Counted from the stretch's first letter, positions 29,264 through 37,310 are shown. The stretch: DNA of 64,000 nucleotides from Rubrimonas sp036788415 (GCF_036788415.1 NZ_DAIQNN010000010.1:1-64000), one strand, 5' to 3'. Program-made: numbers and translations. Notes: generated by a model not told the origin, from the sequence alone.

Positions 29264-29719
29264 ATGCGCGTCGCGCTCGCCCTTGCGCTGATTGCGGCGC
29301 CCGTCTTCGCCGGTTTCGTCGTCGCCGGGCCGGTCGGCGACCGCGCGCCGGTCGCCTACACGGTGCGCGACGGCGTCGAAATCCCCGAGCCGCTGGCCCC
29401 GGCGGGCGACCCCGAGCGCGGCGCCGCTGTCGCCGCCGATCCCGAGCGGGGCGGATGCCTGACCTGTCACGCCGGGCCCGACGGGGAGGGGGGCTCGGAC
29501 GCGCCCGACCTCGCCGGGATCGGCGCACGGGCGTCGGAAGGGCGGCTGCGGCTCGCGGTCGTCCATTACGGGGCGCTCGACCCCGACGTGACGGAGCACG
29601 CCTTCTACGAGGTGCGCGACCTCGGCGAGGCGGTCTCGGAGGACGCGGTCGGGACGACGGCGCTGACGGCGCAGGAGGTCGAAGACCTGGTCGCCTGGCT
29701 CGCCAGCCTGCGCGACTGA
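29264..29719 (+). CDS. Monoheme c-type cytochrome, SoxX-like
   Basis: 151-aa periplasmic cytochrome with an N-terminal hydrophobic signal (residues 1-22) and one heme site CLTCH at 65-69. Spacing from an AxD-ERG segment to the heme and the short C-terminal helix TAQEVEDLVAWLASL fit the SoxX family of sulfur-oxidation cytochromes. The place where SoxX usually has an axial Met (NPxTxMP) reads DPDVTEHAFYE, with His112 and no methionine in the mature protein. No other sox gene is in the window. Function is therefore open: a c-type electron carrier is secure, SoxX is only the nearest recognised family. Confidence 0.7.
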   Translation: MRVALALALIAAPVFAGFVVAGPVGDRAPVAYTVRDGVEIPEPLAPAGDPERGAAVAADPERGGCLTCHAGPDGEGGSDAPDLAGIGARASEGRLRLAVVHYGALDPDVTEHAFYEVRDLGEAVSEDAVGTTALTAQEVEDLVAWLASLRD

Positions 29720-29761
29720 GCGTCCCGCCAGCGCGCCGCGCCTTGACAGGGGCGGGGCCGG

Positions 29762-29789
29762 GTATGACGATTGAGTCGTCTATTCACAC
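29762..29789. promoter_or_regulatory. NikR-type nickel operator upstream of nikM
   Basis: GTATGA (29762-29767), 16 bases, TCACAC (29784-29789). The E. coli NikR consensus is GTATGA-N16-TCATAC, so 11 of 12 conserved positions match with exact spacing, and the first nine bases GTATGACGA equal the E. coli nik operator's left half. A TTGACA at 29743-29748 lies just upstream, so a bound repressor would cover the promoter. No nikR gene is in the window. Confidence 0.72.
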
Positions 29790-29805
29790 GCAGCGGGGTC
29801 GCCGG

Positions 29806-30447
29806 ATGGCGCATATCGTCGATGGCGTGCTGTCCGCGCCTGTGCTGATCGCCGGCGGCGCCGCGGCTGCGGCGGGGGTCGCGGCGGGGCTGCGCGGGCT
29901 CGACGACGCGCGCATCCTGCGCGCGGCGATCCTGTCGGCGGCGTTCTTCACCGCCTCGCTGATGATGATCCCGGTCGGCGCGACCAGCGTGCATCTGCTG
30001 CTCTCGACGCTGATGGGGCTGGCCGTCGGATGGGCGGTCTTTCCAGCGGTTCTGGTCGGGCTGACGCTGCAATTCATGCTGTTCGGGGTCGGCGGGCTGA
30101 CGACGCTCGGGGTCAACACGCTCAATATCGCCCTGCCGGGGGCGCTGGCGGGGCTCGCTCTGCGCGGGCTGATGGGCGGGCTGACGGGCGGGGAGGGCGC
30201 GTCGGCGCCGGCGCGGGCGATGGCCGTTGCGGGGCTCGCGGCGGCCTGCGCGGTCGCGGCGACCACGGCGATGGTCGCCGGGGCGCTGGCGCTGTCGGCG
30301 CCCGGTTTCGCGGCGGCGGCCCCTTTCGTGGCGCTGGTCAACGTGCCGCTGATGGCGGTCGAGGCCGCCGTGACGGCCTTCGCCGTCGGCTTCCTGATGA
30401 AGGTGAAGCCGGAGCTGATCGCGCCCGAGACGGCGCTTCCCGCGTGA
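29806..30447 (+). CDS. nikM: Nickel/cobalt ECF transporter substrate-specific membrane component NikM (CbiM family)
   Basis: Integral membrane metal-binding component, 213 aa, with six or seven predicted helices. The N-terminus MAHIVDGVLSAP corresponds to the MHIxDGFLSP of the family. His63 in GATSVHLLLS matches the second conserved metal-binding histidine. The start at 29806 is chosen because an in-frame ATG at 29764 would lie inside the operator. The extra Ala at position 2 is unusual: Met-Ala is a good substrate for methionine aminopeptidase, so removal of Met would leave His as residue 2. The NikR-type operator favours nickel over cobalt. Confidence 0.86.
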   Translation: MAHIVDGVLSAPVLIAGGAAAAAGVAAGLRGLDDARILRAAILSAAFFTASLMMIPVGATSVHLLLSTLMGLAVGWAVFPAVLVGLTLQFMLFGVGGLTTLGVNTLNIALPGALAGLALRGLMGGLTGGEGASAPARAMAVAGLAAACAVAATTAMVAGALALSAPGFAAAAPFVALVNVPLMAVEAAVTAFAVGFLMKVKPELIAPETALPA

Positions 30448-31025
30448 CGCGCGGTCTGCGGCGTCTGGCGCTGGCCGGGGCGCTCGCGCTGCTCTGGGCG
30501 GCGCCGGCCGCCGCCCACAAGATCAAGGTCTTCGCTGTGGTCCAGGCCGGAGAGGTCGCGGGCTACGCCTTCTTCATCGGCGGAAGGCGCCCGGCGGCGG
30601 CCTTCGTGCGCGCGACGGGCCCGGACGGCGCGGCGCTGTTCGACGGACCCGCCGGGCCGGAGGGAGATTTCGCCTTTTCCGCGCCCGAGGGCGGGCCGGT
30701 CGAGATCGTGGTCGATGCGGGCGAGGGCCATGTCGCGCGGATGACGCTGGATGCGGATCGGTTCGCCGCGCTCGGCGCGCCCGAGGCGCGCGCGGCGGCG
30801 GAGCGCGCGCCCGTCGCCGATCCCGCGCCGGCGGGGCCGGACGCGGCCCGCATCGAGGCTGCGGTCGAGGCTGCGGTCGAGGCGGCTGTCGCGCGTCAGC
30901 TGCGCCCGCTGCTCAAGGCGCAGGCGGCGGCGGAGGCGCGCATCCGCTTCAACGACGTCGCCGGCGGCGTCGGGATGATCGTCGGCATGGCGGGCGTGGC
31001 GCTCTGGGCGCGGTCGCGGCGGTGA
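30444..31025 (+). CDS. nikL: Nickel ECF transporter accessory component NikL-like
   Basis: 193 aa from GTG overlapping the nikM stop. Signal peptide ending AAPAAAH (about residue 24), leaving His at or near the mature N-terminus (HKIKVFAVVQ). A beta-rich periplasmic domain follows (about 25-100, with GPAGPEGDFAF and VEIVVDAGEGH). An Ala/Glu coiled coil comes at about 125-160, encoded by a 12-bp tandem repeat, and one C-terminal membrane helix (GMIVGMAGVALWA). This architecture is that of the NikL/CbiL additional components seen in NikMLQO systems. Overlap with nikM and cbiQ-type genes supports a single complex. Confidence 0.72.
   Translation: MTRGLRRLALAGALALLWAAPAAAHKIKVFAVVQAGEVAGYAFFIGGRRPAAAFVRATGPDGAALFDGPAGPEGDFAFSAPEGGPVEIVVDAGEGHVARMTLDADRFAALGAPEARAAAERAPVADPAPAGPDAARIEAAVEAAVEAAVARQLRPLLKAQAAAEARIRFNDVAGGVGMIVGMAGVALWARSRR
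30855..30890 (+). repeat. Three tandem 12-bp units in nikL
   Basis: GAGGCTGCGGTC occurs at 30855-30866 and 30867-30878; a degenerate copy GAGGCGGCTGTC lies at 30879-30890. They encode the repeating EAAV of the coiled-coil segment. Copy number could vary by slippage. Confidence 0.8.
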
Positions 31026-31753
31026 CCGGGCGCGACCTTCTCGCCGGGCTCGATCCGCGGAGCCGGGTGCTGGGCGCGGCCGCCCTGATCGTCGGGCTCG
31101 CGGCGCTCGACGATCCGGTTGCGCTGGCGGCGGCGGTCGCCCTGGCGGCGGGGTTGGCGGTCGCGGCGGGCTGGGCGTGGCGCGATCTGGCGCGCCGGCT
31201 CGGCCATGTCGAGGCGATCGTCGCGGCGCTGCTCGTTGCGGTCCCTTTCGCGACGCCGGGGACGCCGGTTCTGGCGCTGGGGCCGCTGAGCGCGAGCGCG
31301 GAGGGCCTCGCGCTCGCGGGGATCCTGGCGCTGCGCATCGCCGCCTGCGCGCTGGCGGCGCTGGCGCTGCTCGGCGCGCTGGAGCCCGCAAGGCTTGGCC
31401 AGACGCTCGCGCGGCTCGGCGCGCCAGAGCGGCTCGCGCGGCTGTTCATGCTGACGGCGCGCTACGCGGGCCTTATCGGCGAGGAACTGGCGCGGATGCG
31501 CGCGGCGATGCGGCTGCGCGGCTTCGAGGGCGGGCTGTCGCGCCACGCTTTGCGCAGTTGGGGACATCTCGTCGGCATGGCGCTGGTGCGCGCCGCCGAC
31601 CGCGCCGAGCGCGCCGAGGAGGCGATGCGGCTGCGGCTCTGGCGCGGCGCGCTGCCGATGGCGGGGCCGGCGGGGTTCGGCGCGGCGGATGCGGGCTTCG
31701 CGCTCGCGGTCGGCGCGGCGCTCGCGCTCATGCTGTGGAGCGCCGCAGGATGA
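31022..31753 (+). CDS. nikQ: ECF transporter transmembrane protein NikQ/CbiQ (EcfT)
   Basis: Membrane scaffold of the ECF transporter, 243 aa, with about five to six hydrophobic helices. The coupling helices carry the Ala-Arg-Gly-like motifs that contact the ATPase: MRAAMRLRGFEG (about residue 158) and ERAEEAMRLR (about 195). Starts at GTG overlapping nikL's stop (GTGA) and ends overlapping nikO (ATGA). It links NikM/NikL to the ATPase dimer. Confidence 0.87.
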   Translation: MTGRDLLAGLDPRSRVLGAAALIVGLAALDDPVALAAAVALAAGLAVAAGWAWRDLARRLGHVEAIVAALLVAVPFATPGTPVLALGPLSASAEGLALAGILALRIAACALAALALLGALEPARLGQTLARLGAPERLARLFMLTARYAGLIGEELARMRAAMRLRGFEGGLSRHALRSWGHLVGMALVRAADRAERAEEAMRLRLWRGALPMAGPAGFGAADAGFALAVGAALALMLWSAAG

Positions 31754-32445
31754 GCGGCGCGGTCTTCGAGGTCGAGGGCCTGCGGCTTCGCCGGGGCGGG
31801 CTGCTGCTGCTCGACGGCGGCGCGCTGCGGCTGGGCCGGGGCGAGCGGGTCGCGCTGCTGGGTCCGAACGGGGCGGGCAAGTCGTCGCTGCTGCGCGCGC
31901 TCGTCGGGCTCGACCGGGCCGAGGCCGGGACGATCCGCGCCTTCGGCGCGCCGATGCGCGGCGAGGCCGATTTCCGCGAGGCGCGTCGCCGCGTCGGCGT
32001 GCTGTTGCAGGACCCCGACGACCAGCTCTTCTGCCCGACCGTGATCGAGGACGTGGCGTTCGGGCCGCTCAATCTCGGCATGACCGAGGCCGAGGCCTTC
32101 GCCCGGGCGCAGGACACCCTCGCCCGGCTCGCGCTCGACCATCTCGCCGAGCGCGTCACCCATCGCCTTTCGGGCGGCGAGAAGCGGCTCGCCGCACTGG
32201 CGGGCGTCCTCGCCATGCGCCCCGACGCGCTGCTGCTCGACGAGCCGACCAACGCGCTCGACGAGGAGAACCATGCGCGCATGCTCGACCTGCTCGATGG
32301 GCTCGACGCGGCGATGCTGATCGTCTCGCACGACCCGCGGGCGCTGGCCCGTCTGCCGCGCCGGGCGGTGCGGCTGCGCGACGGCGCGCTCGAGGAGGTC
32401 GCATCGCCGCTCGGGGAAATATCGGGCCGCGTCGCCGCCGCTTGA
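31750..32445 (+). CDS. nikO: ECF transporter ATPase NikO/CbiO
   Basis: 231-aa ATPase powering nickel uptake. Walker A GPNGAGKSS at residues 38-46; the Q-loop region LLQDPDDQLFCPTVIEDVAFGP is the CbiO-type sequence that separates this family from other ABC ATPases (quoted in part: LLQDPDDQLFCPTV). Signature LSGGEKR, Walker B ALLLDEPTNALD, H-loop VSHDPRAL. ATGA overlap with nikQ. It is somewhat shorter than typical EcfA proteins, lacking their C-terminal extension. Confidence 0.9.
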   Translation: MSGAVFEVEGLRLRRGGLLLLDGGALRLGRGERVALLGPNGAGKSSLLRALVGLDRAEAGTIRAFGAPMRGEADFREARRRVGVLLQDPDDQLFCPTVIEDVAFGPLNLGMTEAEAFARAQDTLARLALDHLAERVTHRLSGGEKRLAALAGVLAMRPDALLLDEPTNALDEENHARMLDLLDGLDAAMLIVSHDPRALARLPRRAVRLRDGALEEVASPLGEISGRVAAA

Positions 32446-32502
32446 CCCGGCCTCGCCCGCCGGGTCTGCTCGCGGCGGTTGCGGGACGGCGGGAGGGCGT
32501 GC

Positions 32503-33432
32503 GTGGTCGGCGGGCTGGAATGGCTGGGCGCGCGGGCGCGCTGGGCGCTGCTGCTGGGGTGTTGCGCGGCGCTCGCACTGCCGCAGATCGGCGCGATCCT
32601 GCGCCCGGCGCTCCCGGTTTTCGTCGCGCTGATCTACGCGCTCGCGATGCTGCGCATCGACTTGCCCGGCGTCGCCCGCCGCCTTATCGACCCGCGCCGC
32701 GCGCTCCTGACCTGGCCGCTCGCGCTGGCGATGACGGCGGGCTCGGCGGCGGCGTCGCTCTGGGTCGCGCGCGCGCTCGGGGCGGGGCCGGCGGTCGAGG
32801 CGGCGCTGGTTTTCGCCTTTCTCGCCCCGCCCATCGGCTCCTCGGCGGCGATGTGCCTGCTGCTGGGGCTGAACGCGGCGCTGGCGCTCGAGATGACGGT
32901 GCTGTGCAGCTTCGCCCTGCCATTCGTCGCGCCGCCCGTGGCGCAGGCGCTGCTCGGCGCGCAGCTCACCCTCTCGCCCTTCGATCTCGGCGCGCGGATG
33001 GCGGCGATGGTGTTCGGCGGCGTCGCGCTCGCGCTGGTCCTGCGGCGGCTGATCCCTCCCGGCTTCATCGCCCGGCGCGCGCGCGCCTTCGACGGGGCGG
33101 CGACGCTGTCGATGCTGGTCTTCGCCTTCCCGCTCTTCGACGGCGTGGCCGCGACGCTTGTCGCCGAGCCTGCGCTGGGGCTGGGCCTGCTGGCGCTGTC
33201 CTGCCTGATCCTGCTCGGGCCGCAGATCGCCGGGCTGGCGCTCGCGCGCGGGCCCGACGCCGGCGCGGCGGGGCTGGTCTGGGGGATGCGCTCGGTCGCG
33301 ATCTTTCTCGCCGCGCTGCCGCCCGAGCCGCGCTTCTCGCTCTTCGTCGCGCTCTATCAGTTCCCGATGTACGGCACGCCGCTGCTGCTCGGCGCGCTCT
33401 ACCGGCGCAGATCGGCCCGCAATTCGGGCTGA
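32503..33432 (+). CDS. Polytopic membrane protein, BASS (bile acid:sodium symporter)-like
   Basis: About 309 aa and nine or ten hydrophobic segments covering the whole length. FLAPPIGSSAAMCLLLGLN in the fourth segment region and AAGLVWGMRSVAIFLAALP in the eighth resemble the two crossover motifs of BASS-fold transporters. Start: GTG at 32503 has GGGAGGG at 32491-32497; an in-frame TTG at 32479 is the alternative. It lies 57 bases after nikO, same strand, and overlaps the oppositely oriented drug exporter gene by 34 bases. Substrate unknown; co-transcription with the nickel genes is possible but unproven. Confidence 0.65.
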   Translation: MVGGLEWLGARARWALLLGCCAALALPQIGAILRPALPVFVALIYALAMLRIDLPGVARRLIDPRRALLTWPLALAMTAGSAAASLWVARALGAGPAVEAALVFAFLAPPIGSSAAMCLLLGLNAALALEMTVLCSFALPFVAPPVAQALLGAQLTLSPFDLGARMAAMVFGGVALALVLRRLIPPGFIARRARAFDGAATLSMLVFAFPLFDGVAATLVAEPALGLGLLALSCLILLGPQIAGLALARGPDAGAAGLVWGMRSVAIFLAALPPEPRFSLFVALYQFPMYGTPLLLGALYRRRSARNSG

Positions 33433-34673
33433 ACAGGGGCGCGGAACAGGCGCCCCCGCTCGGTCGCGGCCAGCGTCGCGATGGTCGCCAGCCCGCACAG
33501 CGCGTAGCCCGTCGCCAGCGGCAGGATCGTCCCGTCATAGGCCCGCCCGATGACGAAACCCGCGCTCGCCCCGATCAGCGTCGTCGCGCCGCCGATGAAG
33601 GACGAGGCGATCCCGGCGACTTTCGCCTGCGGCTCCATCGCCAGCGCGTTGAAGTTCGAGAACACCATCCCAACCAGCGTCATCGCGCCGCCGAGCAGCG
33701 CCAGAAAAAGCCACAGCGGCGGGTGCCCGAGAAGGGCGAGCCCCGCCAGCGTCGCGCTGATCGCGGTGAAGGCGAGCACGGCTATGTGGCTGAGCGCGCG
33801 CATCCCGAAGCGGCCCACCAGCATCGCGTTCAGAAACGCCGAGAACGCCATGCAGAAGGCGATCGCTCCGAACACGACCGGAAACCAGGGGCCCAGCGCG
33901 TAAAGCTCGGCCAGGATTTGCTGGGCGGAGTTGATGAAGCCGAACAGCGCCCCGAAGAAGATCCCCGAGGCGAGCGCATAGCCGACCGTCTGGCGCTCCC
34001 GCAGCACCATCGCCGCACTTTCCGTCAGCGCGCGCGGGTCCAGAGGGCGGCGCCATTCCGGCGGCAGCGTCTCGGGCAGCCGGAGCGCCGCGACGGCGAG
34101 CACCGCGACGCCATAGACCGTCAGCGTCGCGAAGATCATGCGCCAGTCGCCGACCAGCAGCAGCGCCTGCCCCAGCGACGGCGCGACGATCGGGGCCGCC
34201 ATGAAGGTCATCATCGCGAGCGATGTGACCTTGGCCATCCGCCGCCCCTCGTAGCAGTCGCGCACCAGCGCCGTCACGATCACCCGCGGCGCCGCCGCCC
34301 CCACGCCCTGCGCGGCGCGCGCGGCGAGCAGCGCCGCGAAATCGGCGGATGCGGCGGCGAACAGCGCCGCGCCGCAATAGACCAGGAGCCCGCCGATCAG
34401 CACGGGCCGCCGCCCGTAGCGGTCGCTCAGCGCGCCCATCGCGAACTGCCCCAGTCCGAACCCCAGCAGATATGCGGTGACCACCGCCTGCCGGTCGTTC
34501 TCCGCCGCCACCGCCATCGCCCTCCCGATGTCGGGCAGGGCGGGCAACATGATGTCCGTCGCCACGGCGTTGAGCGCCATCAGCGCCGCGACCAGCAGCA
34601 CGAAGCCGGCGAAGCCGAGGGGCGCATGGCTGGCCAGTGGCCGCGCCGCGCCCGGATGCGGATCGAGATGCAT
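33399..34673 (-). CDS. Bcr/CflA-family multidrug efflux MFS transporter
   Basis: Twelve-helix MFS drug/proton antiporter, 424 aa. The loop between helices 2 and 3 reads FAMGALSDRYGRRPVLIGG, the MFS signature. ATDIMLPALPDIGR in helix 1 and AQGVGAAAPRVIVTALVRD in helix 4-5 are typical of Bcr/CflA (DHA1) exporters. The ATG at 34673 follows CCGGAG; a longer frame begins at 34754 without a ribosome site. Divergent from copA and convergent with the BASS-like gene. Members confer bicyclomycin or sulfonamide tolerance or export cysteine; substrate here is unknown. Confidence 0.9.
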   Translation of the reverse strand: MHLDPHPGAARPLASHAPLGFAGFVLLVAALMALNAVATDIMLPALPDIGRAMAVAAENDRQAVVTAYLLGFGLGQFAMGALSDRYGRRPVLIGGLLVYCGAALFAAASADFAALLAARAAQGVGAAAPRVIVTALVRDCYEGRRMAKVTSLAMMTFMAAPIVAPSLGQALLLVGDWRMIFATLTVYGVAVLAVAALRLPETLPPEWRRPLDPRALTESAAMVLRERQTVGYALASGIFFGALFGFINSAQQILAELYALGPWFPVVFGAIAFCMAFSAFLNAMLVGRFGMRALSHIAVLAFTAISATLAGLALLGHPPLWLFLALLGGAMTLVGMVFSNFNALAMEPQAKVAGIASSFIGGATTLIGASAGFVIGRAYDGTILPLATGYALCGLATIATLAATERGRLFRAPVQPELRADLRR

Positions 34674-34848
34674 GAAGCGCTCCGGAGGTTCCGGCCTTGG
34701 TATCCCGTCGCGCAGCGCCTTGAAAGATGGGCGCCGCCCCCGCCGCGGCGACATCTTCGCCCAAGGCCGCCTCGGGTCGAAGCCGATGCGGCCTGCTCCG
34801 ACGTCAAGCTGCTAGGTCTGGCGGTTTCGCGCCCCTGCGCGAAGAGGC

Positions 34849-34879
34849 TTGACCTTCCAGTCGCTGGATACCCCATAGC
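34849..34879 (+). promoter_or_regulatory. CueR-type copper-responsive promoter of copA
   Basis: TTGACC (34849-34854), a 19-base spacer and CATAGC (34874-34879). The spacer contains the dyad TCCAG-TCG-CTGGA (34856-34868) within ACCTTCCAG, as in CueR operators. The overlong 19-base spacer is the hallmark of MerR-family promoters. Confidence 0.72.
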
Positions 34880-34916
34880 GGTCGTCGGCGAGGCAAACGG
34901 ACGAAGGGGGCGGCTC

Positions 34917-37310
34917 ATGGCGCTCGATGCGGCGGCGACGCAGATGCGGAGCATCGCTCTGCCGATCGCCGGGATGACCTGCGCAGGCTGCGCCGGGCGC
35001 GTAGAACGCGCGCTCGCCGCAGCGCCCGGCGTGGTGGGCGCGGAGGTCAATCTGGCGCTCGAGACGGCGCAGCTGCGCGTCGCCCCGGACGGTCCGACGC
35101 CGGCGCGGCTGGCCGAGATCGTGCGCGAGGCGGGCTTCGGCGTCCGGCTCGCCGAGACGCGGCTGAAGATCGGCGGGATGACCTGCGCGGGCTGCGCGGG
35201 CCGGGTCGAGCGCGCGCTTGCGTCGCAGCCGGGCGTGATCTCGGCGGAGGTCAATCTCGCGCTCGAGACGGCGACGGTGCGGGCGGCGCCCGGCGCGTTC
35301 GACGCCGGCGCCCTCGAACGGGCGGTCGCCGCGACCGGCTTCTCCGCCGAGGCGATCCGCGACGAGGCCCCGCCAGCCGACGAGTTCGGCGCGCAGGCCC
35401 GGCGCGACATGCGGATGCTCGCGGTCGCCGCGGCGCTGACGGCGCCCTTCATGGTCCAGATGGCGGCCATGGCGACGGGCGCGCATTGGCACATGCCCGT
35501 GTGGCTCGAAGTCGCGCTGGCGGCGCCGGTGCAGTTCTGGGTCGGCGCGCGGTTCTACAGGGCCGCATGGTCGGCTCTGAAGGCGGGCGCGGGCAACATG
35601 GATCAGCTTGTCGCGCTCGGCTCTTCGGCGGCGTTCTTCTACTCGCTCTGGCTCGCGGCGACGCAAGGCGCGGCGGCGGGGGGCGCGCTCTATTTCGAGG
35701 CCTCGGCCTTCATCGTGACGCTGGTGCTCGCGGGCAAGACGCTGGAGGCCCGCGCCAAGCGCTCCGCCACGGAGGCGTTGCGGTCGCTGATGGCGCTGCG
35801 GCCCGAGAGCGCCACTGTCCTGCGCGCCGGAAAGGAGCTCGAAGTCGCGATCGCCGAGGTCGCGATCGGCGATGTCGTGATCGTGCGCCCCGGCGCGCGG
35901 CTGCCGGTGGACGGGCGCATCCTGCGCGGCGAGACCGAGCTCGACGAGAGCCTGATCACTGGCGAATCGATGCCGGTGCGGCGCGGCCCCGGCGAGGACG
36001 CGCCGGCGGGCGCGCTGAACGGCGGCGGGCTGATCCGGCTGCGCGCCGAACGGGTCGGGCGCGACAGCACGCTCGCGCGCATCGCGCGGATGGTCGCCGA
36101 GGCGCAGTCCGGAAAGGCGCCGATCCAGCGGCTGGTGGACCGGGTGGCGAGCGTGTTCGTGCCGGTCGTGCTCGGCGTGGCGGCGGCGACCTTCGCGGGC
36201 TGGACGCTGGCCGGCGCCGGCGCCGGCGCGGCGCTCGAAGCGGCGGTCGCGGTGCTGGTGGTCGCCTGCCCCTGCGCGCTGGGGCTCGCGACGCCGACGG
36301 CGCTCGTCGCGGGAACCGGGGCGGCGGCGCGGGCGGGCATCCTGATCCGCGACATCGAGGCGCTCGAACGCGCCGCGATGATCGACGCGGTTCTGTTCGA
36401 CAAGACCGGGACGCTGACCATTGGCGCGCCGGAGCTGGTCGATCTGGCGGGCGACCCGGCGGCGCTGCGGCTCGCGGCGTCCGCGCAGCGGGGTTCGGAG
36501 CATCCGCTGGGACGCGCGACGGTCGCGGCGGCGCAGGCGCGGGGGCTCGATCTCGCCGAGCCCGAGGGCTTCCGGGCGACCCCGGGCGAGGGGGTCGAGG
36601 CGGTGGTGGAGGGCCGGCAGGTCCGCGTGGGCCGGCGGCGCTTCGTCGGCGGCGCGGCGGATGCGGCGCTGGAGGCGGCGGCGGCGCTGCTCGCCGAACA
36701 GGGTCTGACCGCGGTGTGGATCGGGGTCGACGGGCGCCCTGCGGCGGTCGCCGGCTTCGCCGACGCGCCGCGCCCGGATGCGGCGGCGGCCGTTGCGGCG
36801 CTCAAGGCGCGCGGGATCGACGTCCGCATGCTGACCGGCGACGCGCCGGAGACGGCTGCGCGCATCGCCGGGAAACTGGGTCTCGCGCAGGTCGAGGCCG
36901 GGCTCAGGCCCGAGGACAAGCTGCGGCTGCTGCGCGCCTTGCGCGCCGAAGGCAAGCGCGTCGCGATGATCGGCGACGGCGTCAACGACGCGCCGGCGCT
37001 GGCGGCGGCCGATGTCGGCGTCGCGATGAGCGGCGGCGCCGACGTCGCGCGCGAGGCGGCGGGGATCACCCTCATGCGCCCCCGCCCGAGCCTGGTTCCG
37101 GCGGCCTTCGACATCGCCGCCGCCACGGCGCGCAAGATCCGCCAGAACCTCGTCTGGGCCTTCGCCTACAACGTCGCGCTGATCCCGGCGGCGGCGCTGG
37201 GCCATCTGAGCCCGGCGCTGGCCGCGGCGGCGATGGCCTGCTCAAGCCTCAGCGTCGTCGGCAACGCGCTGCTGCTCAAGCGCTGGACGCCGGAGGGGGA
37301 CTCGCGATGA
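34917..37310 (+). CDS. copA: Copper-exporting P1B-type ATPase CopA
   Basis: Pumps Cu(I) out of the cytoplasm; 797 aa. Two N-terminal heavy-metal domains with CxxC at C22/C25 and C90/C93 (GMTCAGCAGRVERAL in both), eight predicted membrane helices, the transmembrane CPC at C451-P-C453, phosphorylated Asp495 (DKTGTLT), the TGES loop and GDGVNDAPAL. ATG at 34917 follows GAAGGGGG; the frame is open far upstream but that part is antisense to the MFS gene. The promoter has a CueR-type operator, and cueR follows with an ATGA overlap, so the pump and its sensor share one transcript. Confidence 0.95.
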   Translation: MALDAAATQMRSIALPIAGMTCAGCAGRVERALAAAPGVVGAEVNLALETAQLRVAPDGPTPARLAEIVREAGFGVRLAETRLKIGGMTCAGCAGRVERALASQPGVISAEVNLALETATVRAAPGAFDAGALERAVAATGFSAEAIRDEAPPADEFGAQARRDMRMLAVAAALTAPFMVQMAAMATGAHWHMPVWLEVALAAPVQFWVGARFYRAAWSALKAGAGNMDQLVALGSSAAFFYSLWLAATQGAAAGGALYFEASAFIVTLVLAGKTLEARAKRSATEALRSLMALRPESATVLRAGKELEVAIAEVAIGDVVIVRPGARLPVDGRILRGETELDESLITGESMPVRRGPGEDAPAGALNGGGLIRLRAERVGRDSTLARIARMVAEAQSGKAPIQRLVDRVASVFVPVVLGVAAATFAGWTLAGAGAGAALEAAVAVLVVACPCALGLATPTALVAGTGAAARAGILIRDIEALERAAMIDAVLFDKTGTLTIGAPELVDLAGDPAALRLAASAQRGSEHPLGRATVAAAQARGLDLAEPEGFRATPGEGVEAVVEGRQVRVGRRRFVGGAADAALEAAAALLAEQGLTAVWIGVDGRPAAVAGFADAPRPDAAAAVAALKARGIDVRMLTGDAPETAARIAGKLGLAQVEAGLRPEDKLRLLRALRAEGKRVAMIGDGVNDAPALAAADVGVAMSGGADVAREAAGITLMRPRPSLVPAAFDIAAATARKIRQNLVWAFAYNVALIPAAALGHLSPALAAAAMACSSLSVVGNALLLKRWTPEGDSR
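34971..35274 (+). repeat. Duplicated heavy-metal domain segment in copA (204-bp period)
   Basis: Two near-identical stretches about 204 bases apart: 34971 onward (GGGATGACCTGCGC) with 35040 onward (GCGGAGGTCAATCT), and 35175 onward with 35244 onward. They encode two domains sharing GMTCAGCAGRVERAL and AEVNLALETA, indicating an internal duplication or gene conversion. Confidence 0.85.

Noticed and set aside
29764..29805. Upstream ATG for nikM (adds 14 residues)
   Set aside because: The ATG is part of the NikR operator, and the added residues do not belong to the family, whose N-terminus is a metal ligand.
29720..29805. Cobalamin riboswitch before the cbiM-like gene
   Set aside because: Only 86 bases separate the flanking genes, too few for the roughly 200-base element, and no B12-box sequence is present.
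31689..34916. Extension of the copA frame far upstream
   Set aside because: This frame overlaps nikO, the BASS-like gene and the MFS gene in other phases. CopA proper starts at 34917 after a ribosome site and a CueR-type promoter.
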